From: Megaustenia siamemsis
Lineage: Eukaryota > Mollusca > Gastropoda > Stylommatophora > Ariophantidae
Reading direction: 5' to 3'
Length of the DNA stretch: 64,000 nt
Assembly (NCBI GenBank): GCA_032433765.1
Contig: JAVIAB010000092.1
Span: 40,411,218-40,475,217, forward strand
Shown in pieces: positions 1 to 11,810 of this stretch. The notes beneath the pieces were generated by a model. That model searched no databases, was not told the DNA's origin, and was given only the letters and a program-made list of their open reading frames with translations. Positions within the stretch are counted from its first letter, which is position 1, and every line of letters starts with the position of its first letter. Position numbers and translations under genes: made by a program.

Positions 1-1080
1 TTTTGAGTTAAATTGATCTATGAATATATCAATTCAACTGAAATGTTGACGGAGATATATGTTATAGTGTGACTCAGTCATGGGCGATAATGGAAGAATA
101 GAAGAATATGACGATAGACAGAAGAATAAAAGAATGAGGCGATGACGATGTGAAGTAGGATAGTTTTAGGCGGCGTAGAAAAAGACACTCTTCAGAGGAT
201 TAGGAGGAGACGTTAAGTCTACCCAACTCAGTCGCTGAGTCGTAATCAACTTGAAGATTACCAGTGAAATGCGTACAGGTGGTCAGCCTAAAGCCAGACA
301 GATGTTTGCTCTGGTCGACAAAGTTGCGTAACGCAACGACACGGCCGCTGGTTCCTAGGAAACTCTTATATCGGCAGACGCCTTGAAGTCCAGTGAAGAC
401 CTGAGATGAAAGCGGACAACTAAACTGCCCCGCGTAATCAAAAGACCAGGTTATCTTTACGTTCAGCAGTGATTACTCTTTGAGTCTCTGAATTGGAAAT
501 CGCCTCGAGTTTTAGTTGTTAGGGGACGGACTTAGGAAGATGGACAGGTTCGACAGGACTCCTAAAGTAATAAGACTTTAGAGATAATTAAAAAAAAGGC
601 GGAGCTAGAGAGATAGTGACGGTCAGGAGACGTAGGTTAGGCCGTATCAGTGGTCGGGGGGGTGTGGTCACCTGGGACTTAAACCCCGAGACCCTGGGAA
701 CTACGGAGATTAGGAGAGGAGAGGCCCAGAATGCTTTTGGGGCGAGGAGCAGTAGCTAGAGAGACATTTTAGCTACACTCGGGCAGACTCAGCTACACTC
801 AGCCAGACTCGATACAATTCGGCCACACTCGGCCAGACTGAGCACATTCAGATACTAGTTCCTCAGCACTATCAGAAAGAGACAGGCAGATGTACTTAAG
901 AATACTATACGGAGTAAACGGTCAACAAGATAGATAGATAACCACAGGTAGAACTTTATGAATACGAAACGGCCACACACAAACGTTATTTGACAATTCA
1001 TCATCGCCGATAGGCTATGTCAAGTAACACCAATAAAGACCTTGTTTATACTTGTACTAAAAAGATTGATGAGTTATATA
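1..1080. other. Non-coding, purine-rich; short degenerate repeat
   Basis: No reading frame of recognisable character. About 540-760 is purine-rich. At 770-842 a roughly 20-bp motif built on 'agctacactc..gcagactc' recurs three to four times in degenerate form. I do not recognise any element here. Confidence 0.4.
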
Positions 1081-2261
1081 TGTGTGTCAAATGAAAGTAC
1101 AAGTAGTAAGACCAGAAAGAAGCATGAAGAAACCCTGCAACAAGCCCATTCCTGAATCTTCTCTGTACCAGTATAAAATCAATTTGATTGTGTACTTTCT
1201 TGTCTGGACTTTGCAGTTCCATAGTCGCCTAGGGTGTTGTTTGAACAAGGTGTTACCTATGATCATTTCATGTGTCTTTAACCGTAACTATATCACACAA
1301 ATTTAATAAACACAGACATGAAAAATAAAGAAACAATTGAACAGTTGTAAAAATTGCCGAATTTATCAAATAAGAATTCTCAGACAACAATAGCAGGTGA
1401 GTAAATATCTACTCTCAGTTCCTACAAAAGAACTCAGTTGCATTATCCTGTAATGACAATCCATGGGGAGAAGACTCGAATATATGGAAAAAGAAAGTTG
1501 TCGTGGAAAGGAACGAACTTTGTAAATATCAAATGTTTACAGTTAAAAATAAAGTGGAGAAGAGCTCAGAATGAATTATATAAATTTTCATAACTTTTGT
1601 TATTTCAAAAAGGCTTTTAGTACGTTGAGGCAATTTTGAAAATTAGGTTAAAATATTCGTTTTTCAAAGAAAAAAGTAGAACTTATATTTTAAAATCTCA
1701 TTATTAATTACATTTGTAGATCGGTCAGCATACTCCAATCGTTCAACATAAAAACAGGAGTCCTAAGGAGCGCCCTCCATCAACCATTCACTTCCAAATT
1801 GTTATTCATTAAGTGACGATATTACCAGAACGAGGCAATTTAAAATAGTTTTCTTTAAAACATAATTACAATACAAGAACATTTCTACCACTATGTTTAA
1901 AAAAAAAAGGAAATATGCACACGCATGCAGAGAAGATGTTCGACTAAAAAATAATCTTAAATGTTCAAAAGTCATGGCAGTAAAGAAAGTTAATACCGGT
2001 AGGTACAGAAAACCTAGAGATAGCAGCAAATGCAACACACACACGCGAGAAGCATAGCGATTATAGCAACAATAAGATGAATAAAACCAGAATAGTTAAT
2101 GATCAAATCAAGCACCATTTGGAAATACTCCCAACACAGTATAAAAGTCAATCTAAGGACATATATGACAACAGCATCCATGTAGCTTGTTTGCGTGGGT
2201 CTATATTTTGGAGAGCTACGAAGAAGAAAACAAGAAATAGATGTCATCGTTTTATTCATTC
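1081..2261. other. Non-coding AT-rich stretch
   Basis: Only short frames with no recognisable domain and biased composition. Nothing assigned. Confidence 0.4.
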
Positions 2262-2560
2262 TCGCAGAAGTAATTTTCATTATCATCTTTAGGTACCATG
2301 CCTGTTGCAGTAGCCGATCATACCCCTTTCATCACTCGGCCCTTCATGCATGTCATCATTTCAGTCGGTAATTGTTTATTATGTTATTTGGATAAGCTGT
2401 TCAATATTTTTTTCTCTCTTAGCTTTCCCCATGTTCTTTCCTTTTAGTCTTCCTTTTATGGTTTTCTCAATGCCCTCTTGTCGCACGGCATATTCAATAA
2501 ATGTAGTTTGTCTTTAATTTTTAATTATGAAGATATTTCTGGGTTCTCCAGCTCGTTTGA
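2262..2560 (-). mobile_element. RTE-like LINE 3'-end fragment
   Basis: On the minus strand the sequence reads as a degraded LINE C-terminal tail: a basic stretch (IKGRLKGKNMGKAKREKN) followed by a segment resembling 'MI.YCNRHGT' and a TGATAATGA-type end. The same ending (..MIAYANxYG.. then a TGATGATGA run) closes the LINE fragments at 20,785-21,135 and 49,525-49,710. No reverse transcriptase core is present, so this would be a severely 5'-truncated copy. Assignment rests on resemblance over a short stretch. Confidence 0.42.
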
Positions 2561-2655
2561 AACTTTAGAATTAGAAGACATTTTAGCTTAAGAAAATACT
2601 TAAATACTCTTAACGGCCACAATAAAGAGGGAGCACGGTAATATCGGAGCCACGA

Positions 2656-2666
2656 TAGCTCAGTGG
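2656..2666 (+). promoter_or_regulatory. Pol III A box of SINE copy 1
   Basis: TAGCTCAGTGG matches the tRNA A-box consensus TRGCNNAGYGG. The B box lies about 33 bp further on, as in a tRNA gene. Confidence 0.75.
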
Positions 2667-2698
2667 TTAGTGAACTGGACTACAAAGGACAAGAGGTA

Positions 2699-2710
2699 GG
2701 GTTCGATCCC
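2699..2710 (+). promoter_or_regulatory. Pol III B box of SINE copy 1
   Basis: GGGTTCGATCCC contains the B-box core GGTTCGANNCC and is shared by most copies of this SINE in the window. Confidence 0.75.
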
Positions 2711-3065
2711 AATCGACGGCTTCCAGGTTCACCCAGCCTTTAATGGGTATAGGATTTTTTTCTAGGAAAGTAAATCGGCACGGGCGTAATATCGACCACG
2801 TTTCTCCAAAAATCAAGTGCCGAAGGTCTGTAAAATTTAAGATCACTAACAACATATTCCCTATGCGCCACTTGAGTGACAGGGGCACTTTACTTTTTTG
2901 TTGTTGTTGTTGTTTTTTTTAACCGTAATATTGACCTACGCTGGAGTTATATGGGCCACGGATTCAGAAGAATTGTCAAGCTCTATGCTGCAGAAGAAAG
3001 GTTAGACAGAAGAGGTTATATAACAACTGGCAGAGGACAGAGAAGAATCGTATCGACTAGGCGTG

Positions 3066-3664
3066 GAGGTTTACATATAAATATTTCCGGCTTGCTGCAC
3101 GAGCTACTGGGTTAAGTACTCTGTGAACACCGTGAGCTCTTCATTTCATCCGTTTTGATCGTGTTTCGATATTCCGATTACTTACGATGAATGATGATAT
3201 CGTATGACGGGGAACATATGGCTGTGTTCAATTTCTGTGCAGTTTTGCCTTATCTCTTTTGGAGTGTACTGAGACTTATATGATAGGGACTATAGCTATT
3301 TCTTTGTTTGGGAGATGGACTATTAATTTGGATGATTCCACTGGCACGGGCGGTTGGTAATGATGTTTTGCGTTCGTCAGGTTTGACCTTTACGAAGTCC
3401 CTAGAGACTAAGAACTGAATTTTGCGTGTTAATCAGGTTTTCTATGGCAGCCGTAAGCACAGGGGCTCCTCGCCGCACAGGCATACAACTCCGTCTTCGG
3501 AGGTACTCTTATTTGTTTTTTTCCGTCCATGAGTAGTTGACGTTTCAAGCCGAGCGTCGCAGCTGAGACTAAAGGTGGTTGCCGCAGGCCAACCAGTCCC
3601 CCAATTATGGATTTTAATTCGTTTGCTGTGATACCTGGGCCTTACATAACCATAACCATAACTC
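3066..3664 (+). repeat. Interspersed repeat E, copy 1 (long form)
   Basis: Shares successive blocks with 4,842-5,256 and 11,811-12,227: 'CTACTG.GTTAAGT.CTCTGTG', 'TCATCCGTTTTGATC', 'ATGATATCGTATGAC.GGGA', 'CTTTGTTTGGGAGATG', 'GGCACGGGCG' and the end 'GGGCCTT.CATAA'. This copy carries about 220 extra bases (about 3,360-3,595) that the other two lack. It ends in a short tandem tail (CATAAC)n. No tRNA head and no coding sequence; family unknown to me. The tail type is usual for LINE-mobilised retroposons. Confidence 0.7.
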
Positions 3665-4841
3665 TACATAGAATAACTAGAAGCCGAAAAAGGTGCATGC
3701 ATTTACTTCTTGCTCCACAAAACGTAACAATGTGAGCCAGTAACAGCGTTTTATCTGTTCGCTTTCTACAACACCAAAACAACACAACGAAAATAAATGT
3801 CTGGAATTAATGTGCCGGATAAATTGAAATGTAATATATTATTATAATATATGCTTAAAAAGCACGGAAACAACACATAACTCCTGAAAGAAATGACCTC
3901 CATAAAAGTGAACTGCTAATGATGCATCCTATACCAGAGATATCTTTTAAAAAAAAAAAAGACTGCACTTCTATTATAATTTTCGTTAAAATAAAAGTAT
4001 ATGCTAAAATTAAATAAAACGAAGAGTTTTGGGATCACGAACTACAGACGTAGCAAACAAAGATAAACACAATATTATTATTTTAAATGCTGGGATCTGC
4101 GCCAGGCAATGAAAGACAGAGGAAATTGATGGCGAACCTCAAAACTGTCCCACCGACTAGAATGTCAGATATTACAAATGGAAGCCAGCAACTGTGTTAC
4201 TGAGATTATGATTAACAAAACACCGTATAACCCTGAAACCAACACAGCGCTAACACACTTCACGCGGCAGGGGAACTAGTTCTACAACGCATGATATCAT
4301 AATAGAATAATAACAATAATCTATTATAACGAAAACAAAAGCTGTAGTAATTTTTACCTCTTTGATTCCTATTGAACTACAATTAAAAGGACCAATTATT
4401 CCAGGCACAATTTATTGCGACATAGTCAAAGTACTGTTCATTGACCTGAACAAAAATAAACACATGAAATGTTAATGAACATAGCGGGTACATAAAGAAA
4501 CGAGTGCATAAATAACAGCTCATAGAAAACCAACACTAAACACGGTTGATTTATAATGAACAATAAAAAGTAGAAAGTAAACGTTGGGTCGTTATCACAT
4601 GACTGAAGACTACGACAATCCTTGTGCGTATTTATGATTTAGCAACAATTATTAGAACAATTGACATAGATCTTCAAAAACGAATACACTTTTGACGCTC
4701 GATGACAGTATTTAAGATATACTTTTTTACACAAAATGTTGACATATTATTACTGTGACTACTCTAAATAGTCATTTAAATATTGATGACAGACAACCGG
4801 CAAAGCTAATAATGGCATCACTGGAATATAACTGGAATATA
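3665..4841. other. Non-coding AT-rich stretch
   Basis: No recognisable gene or element. Confidence 0.4.
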
Positions 4842-5256
4842 GCATATGGTGGATAGGCGGCGGGAACAATTGAAGGCTATGCATCAAAAGTGTTCCTTGT
4901 TGCAGTTTCCTCATATTCCAAGTCCGGCTTGTTGCAGGAGCTACTGAGTTAAGTGCTCTGTGCACACAGTGAGCTGTGTGTCTCATCCGTTTTGATCATA
5001 TTTTGATATTCCAATTGTTTACGATAAATGATGATATCGTATGACAGGGAAAAGTTGGCTGTGTTCACTTACTGCACGGTTTCGCCTTATGTCTTTTGGC
5101 GTGTGCTGAGACTGCTACGATGGGGACTACAGTTACCTTTCTTTGTTTGGGAGATGAGATTCGGATGATTACGCTGGCACGGGCGATTGAGCAATTATGA
5201 ATTTTAATTCGTTTGCAGTTTTACCGGGGCCTTCCATAAACAAATAACAAACAAAT
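4842..5256 (+). repeat. Interspersed repeat E, copy 2
   Basis: Aligns along its length with 11,811-12,227, starting at 'TATGGTGGATAGGCGG' and ending in an (ACAAATA)-type tail. Small insertions and deletions separate the two, for example loss of 'GTTAGTA' after GGAGATGA. The short frame on the minus strand (4,759-4,986) lies in the repeat and is not counted as a gene. Confidence 0.75.
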
Positions 5257-5794
5257 ATCAATAGTACTCCCATATACCAAATGCTTATCATGAAATATGA
5301 GTGCAGTTAATCAAAAATGACAGTGGCTTCGTTTAAATAAAACAAACTAGATGCGACTGCACATAACTTAAACATTAAAAATATTTAAACCAAAAAAATT
5401 AAACTTTTCAAAACGCAATCAATGAAACTTTTCTTTTTAAAATCAAATGAAATTGTTCATCACGCAATAAATGAAATTATTCAAAAACATACAATGAACG
5501 AAATTATGTAAATCATCATCAAGTGCCGTGACTGCTACGAAGGAGATCATGTCTCCCCATTCAACTTTCTACCTCTACATCTGTGTATTATTTCCGTTGT
5601 TGGCTTCCTCCCTAACCATGTTTGTAAACTGTTTTGTAACTGTTGATTCCTCTATCGTTGCAGTTACCATCATATATTTTTGTTGTTTCATAACATGGCC
5701 AACAATGATGATTGTTTCTTAATGATAAAAATACAACTTTCTTCTTTTATTTTTTCTTAACCTCTTCAAGAAGTTCTCACAACTTGCTCATTTA
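5257..5794. other. Non-coding, AT-rich with ATGAAAT-type repetition
   Basis: From about 5,330 the phrase 'caatgaaa/aatgaaatt' recurs irregularly, a theme that becomes regular in the minisatellite that follows. Nothing coding is seen. Confidence 0.4.
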
Positions 5795-6760
5795 GTGAAT
5801 TTAGTGAAAAATAAGTGAATTTATTGAACACACAACTACTGACCTTATTGAGCAATAAGTGAATTTATTGATCATACAACTACTGAACTCATTGAACAAT
5901 AAGTGAATTTATTGAACTCACAACTACTGAACTCATTGAACAATAAGTGAATTTATTGAACTCACAACTACTGAACTCATTGAACAATAAGTGAATTTAT
6001 TGAACTCACAACTACTGAACTCATTGAACAATAAGTGAATTTATTGAACACACAACTACTGAACTCATTGAATAATAAGTGAATTTATTGAACATACAAC
6101 TACTGAACTCATTGAACAATAAGTGAATTTATTGAACACACAACTACTGAACTCATTGAACAATAAGTGAGTTTATTGAACATACAACTACTGAACTTAT
6201 TGAACAATAAGTGATTTTTTGAACACACAACTACTAAACACATTGAACAATAAGTGAATTTATTGAACACACAACTACTGAACTTATTGAACAATAAGTG
6301 AATTTATTGAACACACAACTACTGAACTCATTGAACAATAAGTGAGTTTATTGAACATACAACTACTGAACTTATTGAACAATAAGTGATTTTTTGAACA
6401 CACAACTACTAAACACATTGAACAATAAGTGAATTTATTGAACACACAACTACTGAACTTATTGAACAATAAATGAATTTATTGAACACACAACTACTGA
6501 ACTCTTTGAACAATAAGTTAATTTATTGAACACACAACTACTGACCTCATTGAAGAATAAGTGAATTTATTGAACATACAACTATTGAACTCATTGAACA
6601 ATAAGTGAATTTATTGAACACACAGCTACTGAACTCATTGAACAATAAGTGAATTTATTTATTGAACAATCAGTTAATTTATTGAACACACAACTACTGA
6701 ACTTATTGAACAATAAGTGAATTTATTGAACACACAACTACTGCACATATTGAACACTGA
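5795..6760 (+). repeat. 44-bp minisatellite array with 175-bp higher-order unit
   Basis: About 22 tandem copies of a 44-bp unit whose phrases are TTGAACAATAAGTGAATTTA, TTGAACACACAACTACTGAA and CTCA. Variants such as 'agtgattttttgaac' mark individual units. The blocks beginning at 6,109 and 6,284 are nearly identical over 175 bp (four units less one base), so a four-unit segment was duplicated as a block. Open frames across it only reflect the repeat. Confidence 0.93.
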
Positions 6761-6845
6761 CACTATTTAAAAACAACCTATGAACACCGTGAATACTAAC
6801 ATAGATTGAACTGATTTAACAAAGAAAACTACTGAACTAAACGCA

Positions 6846-7125
6846 AAAACTACCCGACGCACGGACAACCCGTTTTCGATTCCCGCTGGAAGCAATCTAC
6901 GTACTAGTGATTGGGGGTGAGGGGAACCCGCGGTCGACCCAACATTTGGCAGAAATGGGTACCAGGGTATTACTCTGGGAAGGTGAGGAATGCCGCCTCG
7001 CATCGTGATTTTCGATGCTTGAAGCGATGCTATCCACAAGTCTCCGAACACTTCTGGTTAGGCGGCCGAGCACATATGGGTGGAAACTCGCGTGCTAAGA
7101 CGCTGATTCAAGTCTCATAATTTAC
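6846..7125 (+). mobile_element. tRNA-like SINE or composite insert (tentative)
   Basis: GC-richer than its surroundings. It contains a B-box-like 'GTTTTCGATTCCC' near 6,872, a body phrase 'ATGGGTACCAGGG' reminiscent of SINE bodies, and a second tRNA-like piece: a Leu/Ser-type D-arm phrase 'GGCGGCCGAGC' near 7,060 and a T-arm-like 'TGATTCAAGTCTC' near 7,106. It lies between two ACTGAAC-rich repeat zones. Boundaries are guesses. Confidence 0.4.
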
Positions 7126-7290
7126 CTTTAAACGCTAAAAAAAACACTGAACTTAATAAGCGCAAAAAAAACACTGAACTTAAAAAATGAAAAAAAAACC
7201 ACTGAACTTAATAATGCAAACAAAACACTGAATTTAATAAATGCAAAAAAAGCCGCTGAATTTAGAAAACGCAAAAGAAAACCACTGAAC
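7126..7290 (+). repeat. Degenerate A-rich repeat (AAAACACTGAACTTAATAA)
   Basis: A unit of about 26 bp containing 'CACTGAAC/TTTAATAA' and an A-run is repeated about six times. It shares the ACTGAAC phrase with the 44-bp array upstream and may be a decayed edge of it. Confidence 0.65.
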
Positions 7291-8160
7291 GTATAGAGCA
7301 CAGAACACCACTGTAGTTCTTGAACATTAAAAACTGTTGAAATTGCTGAGCACTGACATCAACTAAACTTACTGTGTACGCACATGCACTGGTGCTAATA
7401 AACACAGACAACCATAGAACTTATCGAAAACACATAATGACTGGTGTTAATGAACATAGACAACCCTGAAGCATTAGACATACATAACTTATGACTTTAT
7501 AGTACACAGAGAGAACTATTGAACTTGCAGAACACTCACAAGCACTGAGATTATTGAGTACAGATAATCATAACATCAAAGCAGAAGACAATCACTGAAA
7601 TATTCACTTTACATTCATTTGAAATGAGTTTTCACCAGTGATTGTAACAATCCTTTAGTTGAAGAATTACAAATGAAAATATCCTAAATAATAGTGCTCA
7701 CAACATAACCGTAAACCACATTGATTATATCTAAATAGAATTGTCCCTAAATATAATCTTTAAGTACATAAACAAATATTAATTAATCTTAAAATGTAGA
7801 ATGTTAACAGTATATAACATTAAAATATGATACCGTTAAATAATAAAAACACAATATACTCACACTTAACATGAAATGTATGCTTAAGTAGAAGCAATGA
7901 GAACAAAATGTCAGTGACAATTTCAAGATAACTCTGAAAGGAAAGTTTTGAAAAAAAAAAAAAACATATGTAACATAAGTGATCCACACGACCTGGCTGC
8001 AAGCTTCGTATGTGATAATTATCAGAATATGATTAAAGGCAACTCTCATTAAATGCACAACTAAAGTATGTAATAAACATGAGCTGATATCACGATGAAT
8101 CAGTTTCCCTGGTGTGGTTAAAGCACGCTCGGATTCTGCTTGCACGGGGAAGAAAACAGT
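7291..8160. other. Non-coding AT-rich stretch
   Basis: Scattered 'CACTGAAC/T' phrases persist to about 7,600, then plain AT-rich DNA. The minus-strand frame at 7,804-8,145 has no domain and low complexity; it is not annotated. Confidence 0.4.
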
Positions 8161-8277
8161 TGTGCAAATAAAGCTGTCACGTGTGCGGCGTTGTTGAGAC
8201 GGGTGGTGACAGATTTGCTGTGTGTGCGGTACCAGTAGCGCCCTTGCTCACATCCATTCAAGAGTACACTTGTACCA

Positions 8278-8508
8278 TGGTCAATGATTTACGCTGCCTT
8301 AAGTGCAGTGGACCAGTTAGTGCTTCTCACCTCACAACAATCTTCGCAAAAGGAGAGCCAGGCCAAGAACAATCTTCCCAGAAGGCGAGCCAGACTAACA
8401 ACAATTTGTGCAAGATGGCTACCGATCAGGAAAAATTAAAGGGTTTATTTCCGACTTGCAAGATGTGGAAAGACTTGTTAGTTACTTATGCTTCAATAGC
8501 TCGCTGAT
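8278..8508 (+). CDS. Hypothetical 76-residue reading frame
   Basis: An ATG in good context (ACCATGG) opens a frame that closes with TGA and is followed about 45 bp later by AATAAAG, a possible polyadenylation signal (about 8,556). The product is polar with five cysteines (LRCLKCSG..; LCKMATDQEKLKGLFPTCKMW) and shows no recognised fold. The frame is open upstream to 8,181 without an ATG. Just upstream, 'AATAAAGCTGTCA' followed by 'GGTGGTGACAG' recalls an LTR end and primer-binding site, so a gag-like remnant is an alternative. It may also be chance. Confidence 0.25.
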
Positions 8509-8745
8509 TATGCACACTGCTAATTCGTTCAGTCAGTAAAGAATTTATTTTTAAATAAAGAATGCATCCTCCCAAACTCTTTCAAGCTGCGGGTAGTTTT
8601 GTTGTTATCGAGTGAAATAATTATAATGACATTTAATTACGGCGAACAGAAAGAACTATTAATTTAACACAATTCGATAAAAGACAAGTGAAATTGTGGA
8701 GACATGTGAGTCAACACAATACACTAATAATAGTCTTCTTGGAAA

Positions 8746-8940
8746 GTTAGAGAAAAGGTAGACGAGGCGGAGGCAGATCAAGATTAAAGTGGACCGATAA
8801 CATCACACGATGGACAGGTGAACATATGACAACGTGCACCATCTAGACAAGAGATAGAGTAAAATATCGCTCCGGGGATAGCCAACCTTCACTGTAGAGA
8901 CGGCGCCCAGAGAGTGAATGATATGAACATGATTATATAT
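8746..8940 (+). mobile_element. RTE-like LINE family A, 3'-end fragment
   Basis: Collinear with the ends of the family A copies at 16,227-16,760 and 23,030-23,345: a 'RGRRRSRLKWTDNI.RWT' reading, then 'TIxTRDRVKYRSG.ANLHC.DGA', then a GTGAATGATATGA tail. Several stops and frameshifts. Only the last ~190 bp survive, the usual outcome of 5' truncation. Confidence 0.8.
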
Positions 8941-9419
8941 TTTGTGATTTCGAAAAGGAAAAGGGAGAGGGATTTGGGTGCGGGGGGGGGGGGGGTAATA
9001 TTATATTTTCTGTCTCGTATTTACAATCATATCATTTACACAATCAATACAAAGCCAGTGAGCGCTGTCAAGTGTGATTCTGGGTTTAGAAAGCTGGCTC
9101 ATCCACAGCGGCTTATTGCTGAGACTTTAGTTGTTTTTTTTTAAACTTTTATGTTCATTTAAAAAATATTTTGCTATACGATTCTTCTATAGTAAATTTG
9201 TTGATCAGAAAAAGTTATATCTTAAATTTAAACAAAACTTGGTTAAAAATGGAATATTTCACACCAGAAATCGGTACATTTGCCACAATTTAACAAGTGT
9301 ATTCCCATAAGCGTAAACATGACTCTTAACAAAATACAAAATTTGCTAAAGCCCAAAACAAAACACACTGTATGTTGTTGTAAGTTAGATACACTTCCAT
9401 AAAATAGCAAGTTTAAGAA
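8941..9419. other. Non-coding stretch with a 12-bp G run
   Basis: Contains a poly-G run near 8,984 and AT-rich sequence. No gene or element recognised. Confidence 0.4.
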
Positions 9420-10639
9420 TCAATACAACGGAGTAGACTCTGGATATCGTTTTCACTAAGTGCAATGAAGTAAGCTCATAATATCGATCTCATTAAATAC
9501 AATGAAGTAGACTCGGGATATAGTCCTCATCAAATGCTATGATGTAGGCTCTGGATATCGTCCTCATTAAATACCAAGAAGTAGGCTCTGGATATCGTCC
9601 TCATTAAATACCAAGAAGTAGGCTCTGGATATCGTCCTCATTAAATACCAAGAAGTAGGCTCTGAATATCGTCCTCATTAAATACCATGAAGTAGGCTCT
9701 GAATATCGTCCTCATTAAATACCATGAAGTAGGCTCTGGATATCGTCCTCATTAAATACCTTTAAGTAGGCTCTGGATATCTCCTCAATAAATTACATGA
9801 ATACGATGAAGTAGGCTCTGTATATCGTCCTCATTAAATACCTTTAAGTAGGCTCTGGATATCTCCTCAATAAATACCATGAATACGATGAAGTAGGCTC
9901 TGGATATCGTCCTCATTAAATACCTTTAAGTAGGCTCTGGATATCTCCTAAAAAAATACCACGAATACGGTGAAGTAGGCGCTGTATATCGTCCTCATTA
10001 AATATAATTAAGTAGGCTCTGTATATCGTCCTCATGAAATACGATGAAGCAGGTTCGGAATATCGTCCACATTAAATACCATGAAGTAGGCTTTGGATAT
10101 CGTCCTCATGAAATACTGTGAAGTAGGCTGGGGATATAAATTCCACATTAAATACGATGAAGTAGGATCGAATATCGTCCTCATTAAATACCATGAAGTA
10201 GGCTTGGAATATCGTCCTCATTAAATACGATGAAGTAGACTCGGAATATCGTCCTCATTAAATACCATGAAGTAGGCTCGCAATATCGTCCTCATTAAAT
10301 ACCATGAAGTAGGCTCGGAATATGGTCCTCATTAAATACCATGAAGTAGGCTCGCAATATCGTCCTCATTAAATACGATGAAGTAGGCTCGGAATATCGT
10401 CCTCATTAAATACCAGGAAGTAGGCTCGCAATATCGTCATCTTTAAATATCATGAAGTAGGCTCGCAATATCGTCATCTTTAAATATCATGAAGTAGGCT
10501 CGCAATATCGTCCTCATTAAATACCATGAAGTAGGCTCAGAATATCGTCCTCATTAAATACCAAGAAGTAGGCTCGCAATATCGTCCTCATTAAATACCA
10601 TGAAGTAGGCTTGGGATATCGTCATCATTAAATACGATG
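9420..10639 (+). repeat. 37-bp satellite array (main block)
   Basis: Roughly 33 head-to-tail copies of a 37-bp unit with phrases GAAGTAGGCTCTGGATATCG and TCCTCATTAAATACCAT. Two variant groups are visible: 'GGCTCTGGATATC' early and 'GGCTCGCAATATC/GGCTCGGAATATC' later. An irregular longer unit with 'CATGAATACGATGAAG' lies in the middle (9,790-9,980). The array stops at AAATACGATG (10,630-10,639) and resumes in degenerate form at 12,228. Confidence 0.93.
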
Positions 10640-11106
10640 GAGATGACGTCATGGAACGCACCAAAATGGCAGCTTACTTATATTCGAGCTATGGACTAAG
10701 CAATGTTTACATTGAACAACACGATATACGTTATTGCAGCCAGTTGGCAGATTTTTGAAAATGTTTTCAAGGGTTTGAACATAAATGTTTGTTCACAGTT
10801 CGTTAACCTTCGCTGTAGATAAAGTCGTTAATTCGATGGCTTCGTTTCAGACGTTTGTGACCTTGGTAGCTAAGGACCTAACTTGTGCAAACGGATGGCA
10901 TTGGCAATGATCATTTTGAATCTATGAAGTGGGCTCATTTTGTGTTTAACTCAAAAGCATATGTGCTTTTTAACCAAAGACCTTTTTTGGGGACTCAATG
11001 AAGATATCCCCGATGGAAGAATAAATTGTACTATTAGTCCCATAAATGATTCGCTTCCAGAGGTTTATGATGTAAACAAAGCAGTTTTGTAATTGCAAGT
11101 GAATAA

Positions 11107-11802
11107 TGTCCACACCTATATTGGTCAGGATTGTGTAGCAGCAGAAGCTTTATAGCGAACACAGAAAACATAGGATTGTGCTGTTCTGAAACAGCTATGC
11201 CATGCTACCCTAGAATTGCCTTTAATGGGATTACTGTGACCACAAACCACTCTTCATGTGTGTGCCACATATTTACACCCCAGAAAGAAATACTGAATAT
11301 AACAACATCATGTGCCGTCTGTGATATTAATGACCACAGACCAGGAGCCTCCAGTATGATTGATACAACTGTTGCACCAAGCATTTCATCAGCAGAGCCA
11401 TATCTATGGAATGTTAATCTGACATTGTTCTTGAATGATGTCCAAGTTAATGAGACATCAGAATCGTGTGGCGGCAGCTACAAGAAGGGAGCGGAGAACA
11501 TCAAGTTCTGCTGCTATAAAGGAGACTTGCCTTGCTATTCCAGAATTGCCTTAAATGGGATCACTGTAGTTGAAAACTTCTCCTCTTGTGTAAACCACAC
11601 ATTCACATCTAAGAGTGAATCAGTGAAGGTCACAAAATCATATTCTCTCTGTGGTTTTACTAACTACAGGTCATGTGGCTTCTGTTGGATTGGAAATGAT
11701 AACTTACCACCACTGTGTGTCTATATGTTTGGAATTGGAGTCATCAATGATGACCTAACATCATCAAGTGCTATGACGATCATCATTTTCGGGAGGACGT
11801 GA
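11107..11802 (+). pseudogene. Cysteine-rich protein with duplicated domain, 5' decayed
   Basis: About 230 codons are open, with no in-frame ATG near the start, so this is an exon-like or truncated coding sequence. Two copies of a ~58-residue module are plain: the first runs NIGLCC..MPCYPRIAFNGITV..NHSSC..C, the second NIKFCC..LPCYSRIALNGITV..NFSSC..C. Cysteine spacing and the 'PCY.RIA.NGITV' core are conserved. At least six N-X-S/T sequons (NHS, NIT, NLT, NET, NFS, NHT) point to an extracellular glycoprotein. Upstream, another frame (about 10,990-11,100; ..DGRINCTISPINDS..) resembles the region preceding module 2, suggesting a decayed start of module 1. I do not recognise the family. Confidence 0.55.
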
Positions 11803-11810
11803 ACTCCCAT

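Larger units (their letters stand above)
2646..2920 (+). mobile_element. tRNA-derived SINE, copy 1
   Basis: The 5' head is tRNA-like and holds both internal Pol III promoter elements: an A box TAGCTCAGTGG at 2656-2666 and a B box GGGTTCGATCCC at about 2699-2710. A unique body follows (..gcacgggcgtaat..gaccac..), ending in CACTTGAGTGACAGGGGC and a T/GTT-rich tail. Other copies are at 20,181, 49,009, 53,503, 55,225 and 62,892. Flanks ACGGTAATAT and ACCGTAATAT look like an imperfect target-site duplication. It is non-coding and would depend on LINE enzymes for movement. Confidence 0.88.

Noticed and set aside
2646..2720. A functional tRNA gene
   Set aside because: The head lacks a complete cloverleaf and recurs with the same non-tRNA body in several places, so it is a SINE.
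6109..6469. Two identical 61-codon minus-strand frames
   Set aside because: They are the 44-bp minisatellite and its 175-bp duplication.
9420..10639. CRISPR-like 37-bp repeat
   Set aside because: Head-to-tail satellite without spacers.
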